This document shows, one piece after another, positions 53,825-62,656 of a stretch of DNA of 64,000 nucleotides (its first letter is position 1; each line of letters starts with the position of its first letter). Both the position numbers and the translations under genes were made by a program. The DNA lies in the NCBI GenBank assembly GCA_021768245.1, contig JAETNO010000009.1, positions 1-64,000 on the forward strand, in the 5' to 3' direction. Origin of the DNA: Bacteroidaceae bacterium. GTDB lineage: Bacteria > Bacteroidota > Bacteroidia > Bacteroidales > Muribaculaceae. The notes under the pieces are model-generated. The model was given only the letters and a program-made list of their open reading frames with translations, searched no databases and had not been told where the DNA came from.

Positions 53825-54214
53825 TTATACGCGACGGCGCTTGGGAGGACGGCAACCGTTGTGGGGAAGCGGAGTTACGTCAATGATTTCAGTAACTTCG
53901 ATGCCTGCACCGTGAACGGTACGGATAGCTGATTCGCGACCGTTGCCGGGACCCTTGACGTAGGCTTTCACCTTGCGGAGTCCGAGGTCGTAAGCGATTT
54001 TAGCGCAATCCTGAGCTGCCATCTGTGCGGCATAGGGAGTGTTCTTCTTAGAGCCACGGAATCCCATCTTGCCTGCGGAAGACCAAGAGATAACCTGACC
54101 TTCAGAGTTGGCTAAGCACACAATGATGTTGTTGAAAGACGAGTGAACGTGAAGCTGACCGGCGGCGTCAACCTTGACGTTTCTTTTCTTTGCTGCGACT
54201 GTCTTTTTTGCCAT
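53825..54214 (-). CDS. rpsK: 30S ribosomal protein S11
   Basis: Platform protein at the mRNA exit. VHSSFNNIIVCLANSEGQVI and the C-terminal PHNGCRPPKRRRV are diagnostic. 129 residues. 9 bp after rpsM. Confidence 0.98.
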   Translation of the reverse strand: MAKKTVAAKKRNVKVDAAGQLHVHSSFNNIIVCLANSEGQVISWSSAGKMGFRGSKKNTPYAAQMAAQDCAKIAYDLGLRKVKAYVKGPGNGRESAIRTVHGAGIEVTEIIDVTPLPHNGCRPPKRRRV

Positions 54215-54223
54215 GTTGATTTA

Positions 54224-54604
54224 TTATTTAGTAGCTTTTTTCTTGTTAGCAACAGTTTTCTTGCGACCCTTGCGAGTACGGGCATTGTTCTTAGTGCTCT
54301 GTCCACGCACGGGGAGACCGTTACGATGACGGATGCCGCGATAGCAACCGATGTCCATGAGACGCTTGATGTTGAGCTGGATTTCGCTGCGGAGATCGCC
54401 TTCAACCTTATAGTCAGAGCCGATAACTTCACGAACCTTGGCTGCCTGGTCATCGCTCCAGTCCTTGACTTTGATATTCACGTCAACGCCGGCCTTGTCG
54501 AGAATCGACTTGGCTGCGCTGCGTCCGATACCAAAAATATAGGTCAGGGCGATTTCACCTCTTTTGTTCTGGGGGAGGTCAACTCCCACGATTCTTACTG
54601 CCAT
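54224..54604 (-). CDS. rpsM: 30S ribosomal protein S13
   Basis: Head protein contacting the P-site tRNA. MAVRIVGVDLPQNKRGEIAL start and GCYRGIRHRNGLPVRGQSTK are diagnostic. 126 residues with a basic tail. Has its own upstream promoter element. Confidence 0.98.
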   Translation of the reverse strand: MAVRIVGVDLPQNKRGEIALTYIFGIGRSAAKSILDKAGVDVNIKVKDWSDDQAAKVREVIGSDYKVEGDLRSEIQLNIKRLMDIGCYRGIRHRNGLPVRGQSTKNNARTRKGRKKTVANKKKATK

Positions 54605-54636
54605 ATAATTACTTGATTACTTGACTAAAATTTTTG

Positions 54637-54644
54637 CAAAGGTA
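54637..54644 (-). promoter_or_regulatory. Internal promoter -7 element ahead of rpsM
   Basis: The minus strand reads TACCTTTG (TAnnTTTG), 33 bp before the rpsM start, in the 160-bp gap after rpmJ. It would give a separate rpsM-rpsK-rpsD-rpoA-rplQ transcript. Confidence 0.55.
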
Positions 54645-54764
54645 ATACTTTTTTGCTGACCGCGAAGCAGATAGGCGCCAATATGAAACACTTATTAGGA
54701 ATCATTGAGAAATATTAACCAATAAGAGCCTATAATTGAGCTGACCTGAACACGGCCAACCCTA

Positions 54765-54881
54765 TTAACCCTGACGCTGCTTGTATTTAGGGTTTTTCTT
54801 GTTTATGACGTAAAGACGTCCCTTGCGGCGCACGATTTTGCTGTCGGGAGTGCGCTTTTTAACTGAAGCTCTTACTTTCAT
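54765..54881 (-). CDS. rpmJ: 50S ribosomal protein L36 (cysteine-free form)
   Basis: 38 residues: MKVRASVKKRTPDSKIVRRK then GRLYVINKKNPKYKQRQG. The zinc-binding form has Cys residues in the CxxC region (ICRNCK). Here that region is RTPDSK with no cysteine, so this is the zinc-independent type. Located between infA and rpsM as usual. Confidence 0.96.
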   Translation of the reverse strand: MKVRASVKKRTPDSKIVRRKGRLYVINKKNPKYKQRQG

Positions 54882-54974
54882 TGTATTTTTGAATTGATAT
54901 TGATTTGTTGTGTTGTTTGCTTCGCATTTCCATCCTAAAAAACTGCGGATAAAAACGCATTTTGCATTGAAAGG

Positions 54975-55193
54975 CTACTTATAACGGAAAGCGATACGTC
55001 CTTTCGAGAGATCGTAGGGCGACATCTCCACTTTCACCTTATCGCCGGGAAGAATCTTTATATAATGCATGCGCATCTTGCCGGAGATATGGGCAGTAAT
55101 CTCATGACCGTTCTCAAGTTCGACGCGGAACATTGCATTTGACAAGGCTTCGACGATTGTTCCGTCCAGTTCGATTGCAGCTTGTTTTGCCAT
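54975..55193 (-). CDS. infA: Translation initiation factor IF-1
   Basis: 72-residue S1-like OB-fold protein that blocks the A site during initiation. MAKQAAIELDGTIVEALSNA and ISGKMRMHYIKILPGDKVKV are diagnostic. 27 bp after map. Confidence 0.98.
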   Translation of the reverse strand: MAKQAAIELDGTIVEALSNAMFRVELENGHEITAHISGKMRMHYIKILPGDKVKVEMSPYDLSKGRIAFRYK

Positions 55194-55220
55194 AAATATG
55201 ATATACAGACAATTTAATGA

Positions 55221-56003
55221 TTAGATGAATCTATCTCCGAGAGCTTCCTCGATGTAATCGAAAGTCGTAAGGATTTCGGGCCCCTGGGCATCGATTGCTA
55301 TGGTGTGCTCATAATGAGCGGAAGGCTTGCGGTCTTTGGTGCGACACTGCCAACCGTCCTTCTCTATTACGATGTTGCGGCTCCCGAGGTTAATCATAGG
55401 CTCTATGCATATGCACATGCCTTTCTTCAATACGGGGCCACATCCGCGGCGACCATAGTTGGGGACTTCAGGGTCCTCGTGCATCTTGCGACCGATGCCA
55501 TGCCCGCACATCTCGCGGACAACGGTGTAGCCATGACGCTCGCAGTAGGTCTGGACCGTATTGGCGATATCCCCTATACGTTTCCCTTCCTGGGCCGCAG
55601 CAATTCCCTTGTAAAGGGATTCCTTGGTGACCTTGCATAAGGCAAGGACTTCAGGGGCAACTTCACCGACAGGGAATGTATAGCACATGTCGCCATTGTA
55701 ACCGTCAAGCTCCACCACGGTATCGATACCTATTATATCGCCGTCTCGAAGCTCATAGCCCGAAGGGAAACCATGGACAACGGTTTCGTTGACTTCAATA
55801 CACAGTGTGCCCGGAAAACCTCCGTAGCCGAGACAGGCAGGTTTACCTCCATTGTCGCGCATGAAGTCGCGCGCAATATTGTCGAGGTGACGGGTAGTCA
55901 CGCCCGGAGCCACCCACTTGGCAACTTCGCCAAGTGTGCGGCTCACAAGCGTGCATGCCTGTCGCATCTTTTCGATTTCTTCGGGTGTCTTGAGATAAAT
56001 CAT
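55221..56003 (-). CDS. map: Methionine aminopeptidase, type I
   Basis: Removes N-terminal Met co-translationally. Two-metal site residues are visible in GIDTVVELDGYNGDMCYTFP (two Asp), CGHGIGRKMHEDPEVPNY (His) and ICIEPMINLG (Glu). 260 residues, without an SH3-like N-terminal extension. Between secY and infA, a common arrangement. Confidence 0.97.
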   Translation of the reverse strand: MIYLKTPEEIEKMRQACTLVSRTLGEVAKWVAPGVTTRHLDNIARDFMRDNGGKPACLGYGGFPGTLCIEVNETVVHGFPSGYELRDGDIIGIDTVVELDGYNGDMCYTFPVGEVAPEVLALCKVTKESLYKGIAAAQEGKRIGDIANTVQTYCERHGYTVVREMCGHGIGRKMHEDPEVPNYGRRGCGPVLKKGMCICIEPMINLGSRNIVIEKDGWQCRTKDRKPSAHYEHTIAIDAQGPEILTTFDYIEEALGDRFI

Positions 56004-56045
56004 TTATCTAAAGAATGAATCTGCGATAATCGGAGGACTGGTGGA

Positions 56046-57395
56046 TTAGTAGGCAGAGCCTGTGGTACGGCCCTTAATCTTGCCATCTTTCATAAGGCCA
56101 TCATAGTGGTGCATCATCAAGTGGCTCTCAATCTGCTGGAGTGTGTCGAGGACAACTCCGACAAGAATCAGGAGCGAAGTTCCACCGAAGAACTGCGCGA
56201 AGTTCTGGCTTATGCCGAAGAAACGCGCGAAAGCCGGGAGAATAGCCACGATGCCAAGGAAAAGTGAACCGGGAAGAGTGATTCGCGACATGATTGAGTC
56301 GAGATACTCTGCAGTTTTCTTTCCGGGTTTCACACCAGGGATGAAACCATTGTTGCGCTTCATGTCCTCAGCCATCTGGGTGGGACGCACCGTAACGGCT
56401 GTGTAGAAATATGTAAAGGCTACAATAAGAATGAAATAAACAAGATTGTACCAGAATCCGTTGATGTCAGAGAAAGCGGCATAGAAACCTGAAGAGCCTT
56501 CAGAGCTTCCGAAACCGGCGAGCGTGATGGGGATGAACATGATTGCCTGGGCAAAGATAATCGGCATCACACCGGCAGCATTGACCTTCAAGGGGATGTA
56601 CTGGCGGGCGCCTCCATACTGACGGTTTCCGACAATACGCTTGGCATATTGCACGGGCACCTTGCGGGTTCCCTGAACGAGAAGGACAGCACCGACTGTG
56701 ACAGCGAAAAGGAGGATAATCTCGACCACGAACATGATAAGACCGCCCTGGCTGCCGGTCGCACCCGGGAGACGGCTTGTGAATTCATAGAAGAGGGCTC
56801 CCGGAAGACGGGCAATGATACCAACGAGAATGATGAAGGAGATACCATTGCCGATACCGCGGTCAGTGATGCGCTCGCCGAGCCACATGATGAACATAGA
56901 GCCGGCCGCAAGGATTACAGTAAGGAAAGCTATAGTCCAAAAGCCCATGTGGGCACCGCCTGTGGCGGCACTCACCTGGACCTGGAGATTTATAAGATAT
57001 GCAGGACCCTGGAGCAGAAGAATCAGCACGGTCAGATAGCGTGTGTACTGGCTGAGTTTCTGGCGTCCGCTTTCGCCCTCGCTCTGCATCTTCTGGAAAG
57101 AAGGGAGCACCATGCCGAGCAACTGAATCACGATTGACGCAGTGATGTAGGGCATGATACCGAGGGCGAAGATTGAGGCCTGAGAGAATGCACCTCCCGA
57201 GAACATGTCGAGAAGCTGCATCAGACCGCTCTTATTGGTGAACTTCGAGAGTGCGTCGAGGTCTTCAGGCGAGATGCCGGGAAGGACGACGTAGCACCCG
57301 AGACGATAGACGAGTACCAACAGAAGGGTGACGAGAATACGCTTTCTCAGTTCCTCAATGGTCCAGATGTTACGGATTGTTTCAATAAATCTCAT
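56046..57395 (-). CDS. secY: Preprotein translocase subunit SecY
   Basis: Channel of the Sec translocon, with about ten membrane helices over 449 residues. LRKRILVTLLLVLVYRLGCY begins helix 1, and PFVxPIIFAQAI-type sequence (AAGVMPIIFAQAIMF) and the loop VRPTQMAEDMKRNNGFIPG are typical. 42 bp before map and 17 bp after rplO. Confidence 0.97.
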   Translation of the reverse strand: MRFIETIRNIWTIEELRKRILVTLLLVLVYRLGCYVVLPGISPEDLDALSKFTNKSGLMQLLDMFSGGAFSQASIFALGIMPYITASIVIQLLGMVLPSFQKMQSEGESGRQKLSQYTRYLTVLILLLQGPAYLINLQVQVSAATGGAHMGFWTIAFLTVILAAGSMFIMWLGERITDRGIGNGISFIILVGIIARLPGALFYEFTSRLPGATGSQGGLIMFVVEIILLFAVTVGAVLLVQGTRKVPVQYAKRIVGNRQYGGARQYIPLKVNAAGVMPIIFAQAIMFIPITLAGFGSSEGSSGFYAAFSDINGFWYNLVYFILIVAFTYFYTAVTVRPTQMAEDMKRNNGFIPGVKPGKKTAEYLDSIMSRITLPGSLFLGIVAILPAFARFFGISQNFAQFFGGTSLLILVGVVLDTLQQIESHLMMHHYDGLMKDGKIKGRTTGSAY

Positions 57396-57412
57396 TTCGA
57401 GGAGAAGGGGGA

Positions 57413-57859
57413 TTAAATTTTATTGATAGAGCCGCCGGCTTCAACGATAGCTTTCTCGGCAGAAGCGGAGAAGGCATTTGCCTCCACGACGAGTTTTTTG
57501 GTAAGCTTGCCGTTGCCAAGAATCTTGACGGGCTGCTTGCCATTCACGATGCCAGCCGCAACGAGTTCTGCAACGCCGATTTTCTCAAGGTTGGCGCTCT
57601 CAGCGAGCTGCTCGAGGTCAGCAAGGTTGACAGGCTTGTACTCTGTACGGTTGAGGGGTTTGAAACCGAATTTCGGGAGACGGCGCTGAAGAGGCATCTG
57701 GCCACCTTCAAAACCTATTTTACGGCTGTAGCCAGAACGGGACTTAGCACCTTTGTGACCACGGGTGGATGTTCCACCTTTACCGGAACCGGGACCACGG
57801 CCAATACGGGTTTTCTTCTGGACTGAGCCTACAGCGGGTTTTAAATTGCTTAAATCCAT
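57413..57859 (-). CDS. rplO: 50S ribosomal protein L15
   Basis: 148 residues. The Gly-rich N-terminal tail (RIGRGPGSGKGGTSTRGHKG) and the RLPKFGFKPLNRTEYKPVNL core are diagnostic. Confidence 0.98.
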   Translation of the reverse strand: MDLSNLKPAVGSVQKKTRIGRGPGSGKGGTSTRGHKGAKSRSGYSRKIGFEGGQMPLQRRLPKFGFKPLNRTEYKPVNLADLEQLAESANLEKIGVAELVAAGIVNGKQPVKILGNGKLTKKLVVEANAFSASAEKAIVEAGGSINKI

Positions 57860-57883
57860 AGTTGTGTTGATGATTTTTAGAAA

Positions 57884-58063
57884 TTAGGCGTTGGTCACTT
57901 CTACCAAGTGGCGTACTGCTTTAACCATACCCATTATCGAGGGGGTGTCCTCAAGGATAACGGAGTGGTGCATTTTCTTCAAGCCGAGAGCATCGAGAGT
58001 GCGCTTCTGTACGGCAGGAGCGTTGATGCGGCTCTTAATCTGGGTGATTTTAATTTTTGCCAT
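57884..58063 (-). CDS. rpmD: 50S ribosomal protein L30
   Basis: 59 residues, short bacterial form: MAKIKITQIKSRINAPAVQK start and TPSIMGMVKAVRHLVEV end. Start at 58063 lies 16 bp after the rpsE stop, in the usual rpsE-rpmD-rplO order. Confidence 0.97.
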   Translation of the reverse strand: MAKIKITQIKSRINAPAVQKRTLDALGLKKMHHSVILEDTPSIMGMVKAVRHLVEVTNA

Positions 58064-58079
58064 CTGATATTATGGAAGA

Positions 58080-58598
58080 TTAGCCGTTAAACACTTTTTC
58101 GATAGAGATACCGCGGTTCTGAGCCACCTGTGCGGGCGAGCGCATTTCACCGAGAGCGGCGATGGTAGCTTTCACGAGGTTGTGGGGGTTGGATGAGCCC
58201 TTTGATTTTGCGAGCACGTCAGTGATGCCGACGCTTTCAAGCACTGCACGCATAGCGCCACCGGCCTTCACACCGGTACCGTGGCTTGCGGGCTTGAGAA
58301 TCACTCGCGAACCGCCGAACTTGGATTCCTGTTCGTGGGGAATGGTGCCGCGGTGAACGGGAACCTTGATGAGGTTTTTCTTAGCGGCTTCAACGCCCTT
58401 GGCGATGGCAGCCTGAACTTCATTGGCCTTTCCGAGACCCCAGCCTACGATGCCGTTTTCGTTACCGACAACGACAATGGCTGCGAAAGTGAAGGTGCGA
58501 CCACCTTTTGTCACCTTGGTGACGCGGTTGATGGCAACGAGACGATCCTTGAGTTCGAGATCGTTAGTGGATTTAACTTTATTGTTCTTATTTGCCAT
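58080..58598 (-). CDS. rpsE: 30S ribosomal protein S5
   Basis: 172 residues. S5 N-terminal double-stranded RNA-binding domain (FAAIVVVGNENGIVGWGLGK) and C-terminal GVKAGGAMRAVLESVGITDV are diagnostic. 6 bp after rplR. Confidence 0.98.
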   Translation of the reverse strand: MANKNNKVKSTNDLELKDRLVAINRVTKVTKGGRTFTFAAIVVVGNENGIVGWGLGKANEVQAAIAKGVEAAKKNLIKVPVHRGTIPHEQESKFGGSRVILKPASHGTGVKAGGAMRAVLESVGITDVLAKSKGSSNPHNLVKATIAALGEMRSPAQVAQNRGISIEKVFNG

Positions 58599-58604
58599 AT
58601 TATC

Positions 58605-58946
58605 TTAGAATTTAAGGCCGCCTTTACGTGCGGCGTCAGCCAATGATTTTACTCTGCCGTGGAAGAGGTAACCGTTACGGTCGAAAACGACTTCGGTGAC
58701 GCCTGCTGCGAGAGCTTTCTGAGCGATAGCTTCGCCGACCTTGGCTGCGATTTCACACTTGGTGCCCTCTTCGATGCCCTTTGACGATGTGGCGCATATA
58801 GTAGTGCCGGCGAGGTCGTCGATGAGCTGGACATAAATCTGCTTGTTGCTACGGAATACCGTCATGCGGGGACGTGCGGCGGTGCCGGAAATCTTACCGC
58901 GGATGCGGGCTTTGATTTTATTTCTACGCTGTATCTTAGAAACCAT
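58605..58946 (-). CDS. rplR: 50S ribosomal protein L18
   Basis: 113 residues, binds 5S rRNA. KIKARIRGKISGTAARPRMT and the end FDRNGYLFHGRVKSLADAAR are diagnostic. Start at 58946 (MVSKIQRRNK) is preferred over an in-frame alternative four codons upstream, as it matches the family N-terminus. Confidence 0.97.
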   Translation of the reverse strand: MVSKIQRRNKIKARIRGKISGTAARPRMTVFRSNKQIYVQLIDDLAGTTICATSSKGIEEGTKCEIAAKVGEAIAQKALAAGVTEVVFDRNGYLFHGRVKSLADAARKGGLKF

Positions 58947-58963
58947 AGTTTTAATCAATTTAA

Positions 58964-59521
58964 TTATTTAGCACTTGCCGACTTACCCGACTTGCGACGG
59001 ATAACTTCGCCCACAAACTTGATACCTTTGCCCTTGTAGGGTTCGGGCTTGCGGAGTGAACGGATCTTTGCACAAACCTGGCCGAGGAGCTGCTTGTCGT
59101 CGCTCTCAAGGATGATGAGAGGATTCTTGTTACGCTCGCTCTTGGCTTCGACCTTAACTTCGGGGGGAAGCTTGATATATATAGCGTGTGAGAAACCGAG
59201 CGAGAGTTCGAGAACCTGGCCTGTGGCTGCTGCGCGGTAGCCCACACCGACTAATTCCATTTCCTTGCGATAGCCTGTCGACACGCCGACAACCATGTTG
59301 TGGAGAAGGGCGCGGTAGAGACCGTGCTGAGCGCGGTGTTCGCGGTCGTCGCTCGGACGGGTGACTACGAGGTGGTTGCCTTCAACCTTAACTTCAAGGT
59401 CGGAGTTGACTTTCTGTGTGAGGGTTCCTTTAGGACCTTTTACGGTTACTACATTATCCTTGTCAACGGTGACAGTGACACCGGCAGGGATTTCAATGGG
59501 AGCTTTACCTATACGTGACAT
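58964..59521 (-). CDS. rplF: 50S ribosomal protein L6
   Basis: 185 residues. MSRIGKAPIEIPAGVTVTVD start and the C-terminal RKPEPYKGKGIKFVGEVIRR are diagnostic. Confidence 0.98.
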   Translation of the reverse strand: MSRIGKAPIEIPAGVTVTVDKDNVVTVKGPKGTLTQKVNSDLEVKVEGNHLVVTRPSDDREHRAQHGLYRALLHNMVVGVSTGYRKEMELVGVGYRAAATGQVLELSLGFSHAIYIKLPPEVKVEAKSERNKNPLIILESDDKQLLGQVCAKIRSLRKPEPYKGKGIKFVGEVIRRKSGKSASAK

Positions 59522-59543
59522 AATTCTGTATCCTCCTTATTGA

Positions 59544-59942
59544 TTAGTAAACGTAGCAAAGGACCTCGCCACCAATCTTGAGGTCGCGGGCCTTCTTGTT
59601 AGTCATCACACCCTTCGAGGTCGAGAGGATGGCGATGCCGAGTCCGTTCAACACACGAGGCATATCTTTGTAGCCGGTATAACGGCGGAGACCGGGACGG
59701 GAAACGCGCTGAAGGTTCTTGATGGCGTTAACCTTGTCAACCGGATCATACTTGAGGGCAATCTTGATTGTGCCCGCGGGATTTTCGCCCTCCTCAAACT
59801 TATAGTTGAGGATGTAGCCTTGTTCGAAGAGAATCTTGGTGATTTCTCTCTTCAAGTTTGAGGCAGGAATCTCGACCACACGGTGGTTGGCCTTGATTGC
59901 ATTTCTCAATCTTGTCAGATAATCTGCTATAGGATCAGTCAT
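59544..59942 (-). CDS. rpsH: 30S ribosomal protein S8
   Basis: 132 residues. MTDPIADYLTRLRNAIKANH start and LGIAILSTSKGVMTNKKARD are diagnostic. S8 represses the spc operon in some bacteria, and a long spacer lies before it. Confidence 0.98.
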   Translation of the reverse strand: MTDPIADYLTRLRNAIKANHRVVEIPASNLKREITKILFEQGYILNYKFEEGENPAGTIKIALKYDPVDKVNAIKNLQRVSRPGLRRYTGYKDMPRVLNGLGIAILSTSKGVMTNKKARDLKIGGEVLCYVY

Positions 59943-60170
59943 TTTGAAAAATGTTTAAATTGATTGGGATTTTCCCAACAATATTTAATACTCACTGTGA
60001 TTCGTTGGAGCTTTGGAGAGGAAGAGAGTGGCGGGATTTTCCTTTCGTCGGACGGCTGCGGCTCCCCTGCCCTATGGGATTGTCGAGTAACTTTTCAGGC
60101 GGGCGGGAGAAGATAACCGCTTAGAGGTAACGACTCTCGAGCCGTCGGACTCTGAAGGAAAAAGCGTGGC
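59943..60170 (-). other. Unusual 228-bp spacer between rpsN and rpsH
   Basis: Most spacers in this cluster are under 50 bp. No open frame and no TAnnTTTG promoter is visible. The half nearest rpsN is GC-rich. GACTCTGAAGGAAAAAGC at 60148-60165 resembles the 53518 element. A possible long-range pairing exists between CGGACGGCT (about 60049) and AGCCGTCGG (about 60140), with one mismatch. Confidence 0.45.
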
Positions 60171-60440
60171 TTACCAGGAAGCTTTCTTCACACCGGGGAT
60201 AAGGCCGGCTGAAGCCATTTCACGGAACTGGATACGGGAAATGCCAAACTGACGCATGTAGCCTTTCGGACGGCCAGTAATCGAGCAGCGGTTGTGGAGA
60301 CGCACTGTCGAAGCGTTCTTGGGAAGAAGCTGGAGAGCTTCATAGTCACCTGCGGCTTTGAGTTCGGCTTTCTTCTTGGCATATTTGGCTACGAGCTTGG
60401 CGCGTTTCACCTCGCGTGCCTTCATTGATTCTTTTGCCAT
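60171..60440 (-). CDS. rpsN: 30S ribosomal protein S14 (zinc-free form)
   Basis: 89 residues, the long cysteine-poor type: MAKESMKAREVKRAKLVAKY start and NRCSITGRPKGYMRQFGISR. Only one Cys, so no zinc ribbon. Confidence 0.98.
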   Translation of the reverse strand: MAKESMKAREVKRAKLVAKYAKKKAELKAAGDYEALQLLPKNASTVRLHNRCSITGRPKGYMRQFGISRIQFREMASAGLIPGVKKASW

Positions 60441-60449
60441 AGGGGATGC

Positions 60450-61001
60450 TTAGTTTTTAGCGTTTTTGAAAGGGAGACCAAATTCCTTGAGAAGAGCATA
60501 ACCTTCTTCGTCGGTGTTAGCCGATGTCACGAAAGTGATGTTCATACCCATGAGCTTGCTGATGGTATCGATGTTGATTTCAGGGAAGATAATCTGCTCT
60601 GTGATGCCGAGAGTGTAGTTGCCACGGCCATCGAGCTTGCCTTCGATACCCTTGAAGTCGCGGATACGGGGGAGAGCCACACGGATGAGGCGTTCAAGGA
60701 ATTCATACATTTTATCACGACGGAGAGTCACCATCACGCCGATAGGCATCTTTTTGCGGACCTTGAAGTTGGAGATGTCCTTCCTTGAGAGGGTAGCAAC
60801 GGCTTTCTGACCGGTGATTGCAGTGAGCTCGTTGATTGCTGTCTCAATGATTTTCTTGTCCTGTGTTGCGGCGCCGAGACCCTGATTGATTACAATCTTC
60901 TTCAGCTTGGGCACCTGCATGGGAGTGGTGTAGCTGAATTTCTCGGTCAGGGCGGGAACGATGCGTTCCTTATAGTCATTTTTAACTGTCTGGGTACTCA
61001 T
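60450..61001 (-). CDS. rplE: 50S ribosomal protein L5
   Basis: 183 residues. VPKLKKIVINQGLGAATQDK and LPRIRDFKGIEGKLDGRGNY are diagnostic. Its start codon shares one base with the rplX stop, so translation is coupled. Confidence 0.98.
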   Translation of the reverse strand: MSTQTVKNDYKERIVPALTEKFSYTTPMQVPKLKKIVINQGLGAATQDKKIIETAINELTAITGQKAVATLSRKDISNFKVRKKMPIGVMVTLRRDKMYEFLERLIRVALPRIRDFKGIEGKLDGRGNYTLGITEQIIFPEINIDTISKLMGMNITFVTSANTDEEGYALLKEFGLPFKNAKN

Positions 61002-61321
61002 TATTTAATTTCCTCCCCTGATTTTTTAGCGATTCTTATTAACTGGCCTTTCTCATCGCGGCGGCAGCTGATGCGGGTCGGCTTTCCGCTTTTGGGGTCG
61101 ATGAGTGAAAGGTTGGAGATGTGGACGGGTGCTTCCATCTTCACGAGGCCACCCTGAGGGTGCTGTGCGTTGGGCTTGGTAGCTTTAGTCACCACGTTGA
61201 TGCCCTCAACGATGGCTTTCTGCTTCTGCACGAGAACCTTGAGCACACGACCCTCCTTGCCACGGTCTTCGCCGGCAAGAACATAGACGATGTCGCCTTT
61301 TTTGATATGTGATTTGCTCAT
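61001..61321 (-). CDS. rplX: 50S ribosomal protein L24
   Basis: 106 residues with the KOW motif (HIKKGDIVYVLAGEDRGKEG) and GINVVTKATKPNAQHPQGGL. Confidence 0.98.
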   Translation of the reverse strand: MSKSHIKKGDIVYVLAGEDRGKEGRVLKVLVQKQKAIVEGINVVTKATKPNAQHPQGGLVKMEAPVHISNLSLIDPKSGKPTRISCRRDEKGQLIRIAKKSGEEIK

Positions 61322-61352
61322 TACGTTTGCTGTTTTTGACGGTTAAGAATGA

Positions 61353-61721
61353 TTAGAGGACCTCGGGGGCGAGTGAAACGATTTTCATCTGGTTTGCCGC
61401 GCGGAGTTCACGGGCAACCGGGCCGAAGATACGGGTTCCGCGGAGCTCGCCTGCATTGTTGAGGAGCACACAAGCGTTGTCGTCGAAGCGGATGTATGAA
61501 CCGTCGGGGCGGCGGATTTCCTTTTTGGTGCGGACAACCACTGCCTTCGACACTGTGCCTTTCTTAACGTCTGATGAAGGGATGACACTCTTGACAGAAA
61601 CGACGATGATGTCACCTACAGAGGCATAACGACGGCCGGTTCCACCAAGGACGTGGATGCAGAGCGCTTCCTTTGCGCCACTGTTGTCGGCTACTGTTAA
61701 ACGGCTTTCAGTCTGTATCAT
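61353..61721 (-). CDS. rplN: 50S ribosomal protein L14
   Basis: 122 residues. MIQTESRLTVADNSGAKEAL start and RGTRIFGPVARELRAANQMK end are diagnostic. Confidence 0.98.
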   Translation of the reverse strand: MIQTESRLTVADNSGAKEALCIHVLGGTGRRYASVGDIIVVSVKSVIPSSDVKKGTVSKAVVVRTKKEIRRPDGSYIRFDDNACVLLNNAGELRGTRIFGPVARELRAANQMKIVSLAPEVL

Positions 61722-61724
61722 AGT

Positions 61725-61982
61725 TTATTTCACTTTTTCAATGATTTCCACGAGGCGCCAGCGCTTAGTCTTGCTGAGGGGACGTGTCTCCATGAGGCGG
61801 ACGGTGTCGCCGATAGAACATTCATTCTTCTCGTCGTGGGCGTGATATTTCTTAGTTTTATTGACAAATTTGCCATAGATGGGGTGCTTCTCCTTCCATT
61901 TCACCATTACGGTGATGGTCTTGTCACCCTTGTTGCTTGAAACAACCCCGATGCGTTCTTTTCTTAAATTTCTCTTTTCCAT
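61725..61982 (-). CDS. rpsQ: 30S ribosomal protein S17
   Basis: 85 residues. RKERIGVVSSNKGDKTITVM and DTVRLMETRPLSKTKRWRLV are diagnostic. 3 bp before rplN. Confidence 0.98.
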   Translation of the reverse strand: MEKRNLRKERIGVVSSNKGDKTITVMVKWKEKHPIYGKFVNKTKKYHAHDEKNECSIGDTVRLMETRPLSKTKRWRLVEIIEKVK

Positions 61983-61996
61983 TTGATGTGGGGAGT

Positions 61997-62194
61997 TTAT
62001 TTGTTGTTAAGTTCGCGCTGACGCAACTCAGTCTTTACGCGAGCGATAGCCTTACGTGCATGTGTAATCTTTGCGGGGCTGTCAAGAGGCGAGATTGCGT
62101 GGTTGATTTTGAGCTGGGCATAGTCCTTCTCCATTTCAGCCAGGCGGTCGCGGAGGTCTTGAGTGCTGACTTCTTTGTATGATTCTTTCTTCAT
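61997..62194 (-). CDS. rpmC: 50S ribosomal protein L29
   Basis: 65 residues, two-helix protein at the tunnel exit. ITHARKAIARVKTELRQREL is diagnostic. Confidence 0.97.
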   Translation of the reverse strand: MKKESYKEVSTQDLRDRLAEMEKDYAQLKINHAISPLDSPAKITHARKAIARVKTELRQRELNNK

Positions 62195-62200
62195 GACGGG

Positions 62201-62632
62201 TTACACATTTTGAGTTGGGTCATAGTCGCGACGGACAATAAATTTGGTGGTCACGGGGAGTTTCTGAGCCGCGAGGCGGAGTGCTTCCTTGGCGATATCA
62301 TAGGAAACGCCTTCAACCTCGATGAGGATACGGCCGGGAGTCACAGGCGCAACGAATCCTTCGGGATTACCTTTACCTTTACCCATGCGGACCTCAGCGG
62401 GCTTCTTGGTGATGGGTTTGTCAGGGAAGATGCGAATCCAGATCTGACCCTGACGCTGCATATAACGTGTCACAGCGATACGGGCGGCTTCAATCTGGCG
62501 ACCGGTGATCCACTTAGACTCGAGAGTCTTGATGCCGAACGAACCGAAGGCCAATTGGTTGCCACGCTGCGCTGTGCCTTTCATGCGGCCTTTCTGCGAG
62601 CGGCGAAATTTGGTTTTCTTAGGTTGTAACAT
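62201..62632 (-). CDS. rplP: 50S ribosomal protein L16
   Basis: 143 residues. MLQPKKTKFRRSQKGRMKGT start and IRIFPDKPITKKPAEVRMGK are diagnostic. 6 bp before rpmC. Confidence 0.98.
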   Translation of the reverse strand: MLQPKKTKFRRSQKGRMKGTAQRGNQLAFGSFGIKTLESKWITGRQIEAARIAVTRYMQRQGQIWIRIFPDKPITKKPAEVRMGKGKGNPEGFVAPVTPGRILIEVEGVSYDIAKEALRLAAQKLPVTTKFIVRRDYDPTQNV

Positions 62633-62656
62633 TGTTTTGTTGAATCAATTGTGGGT

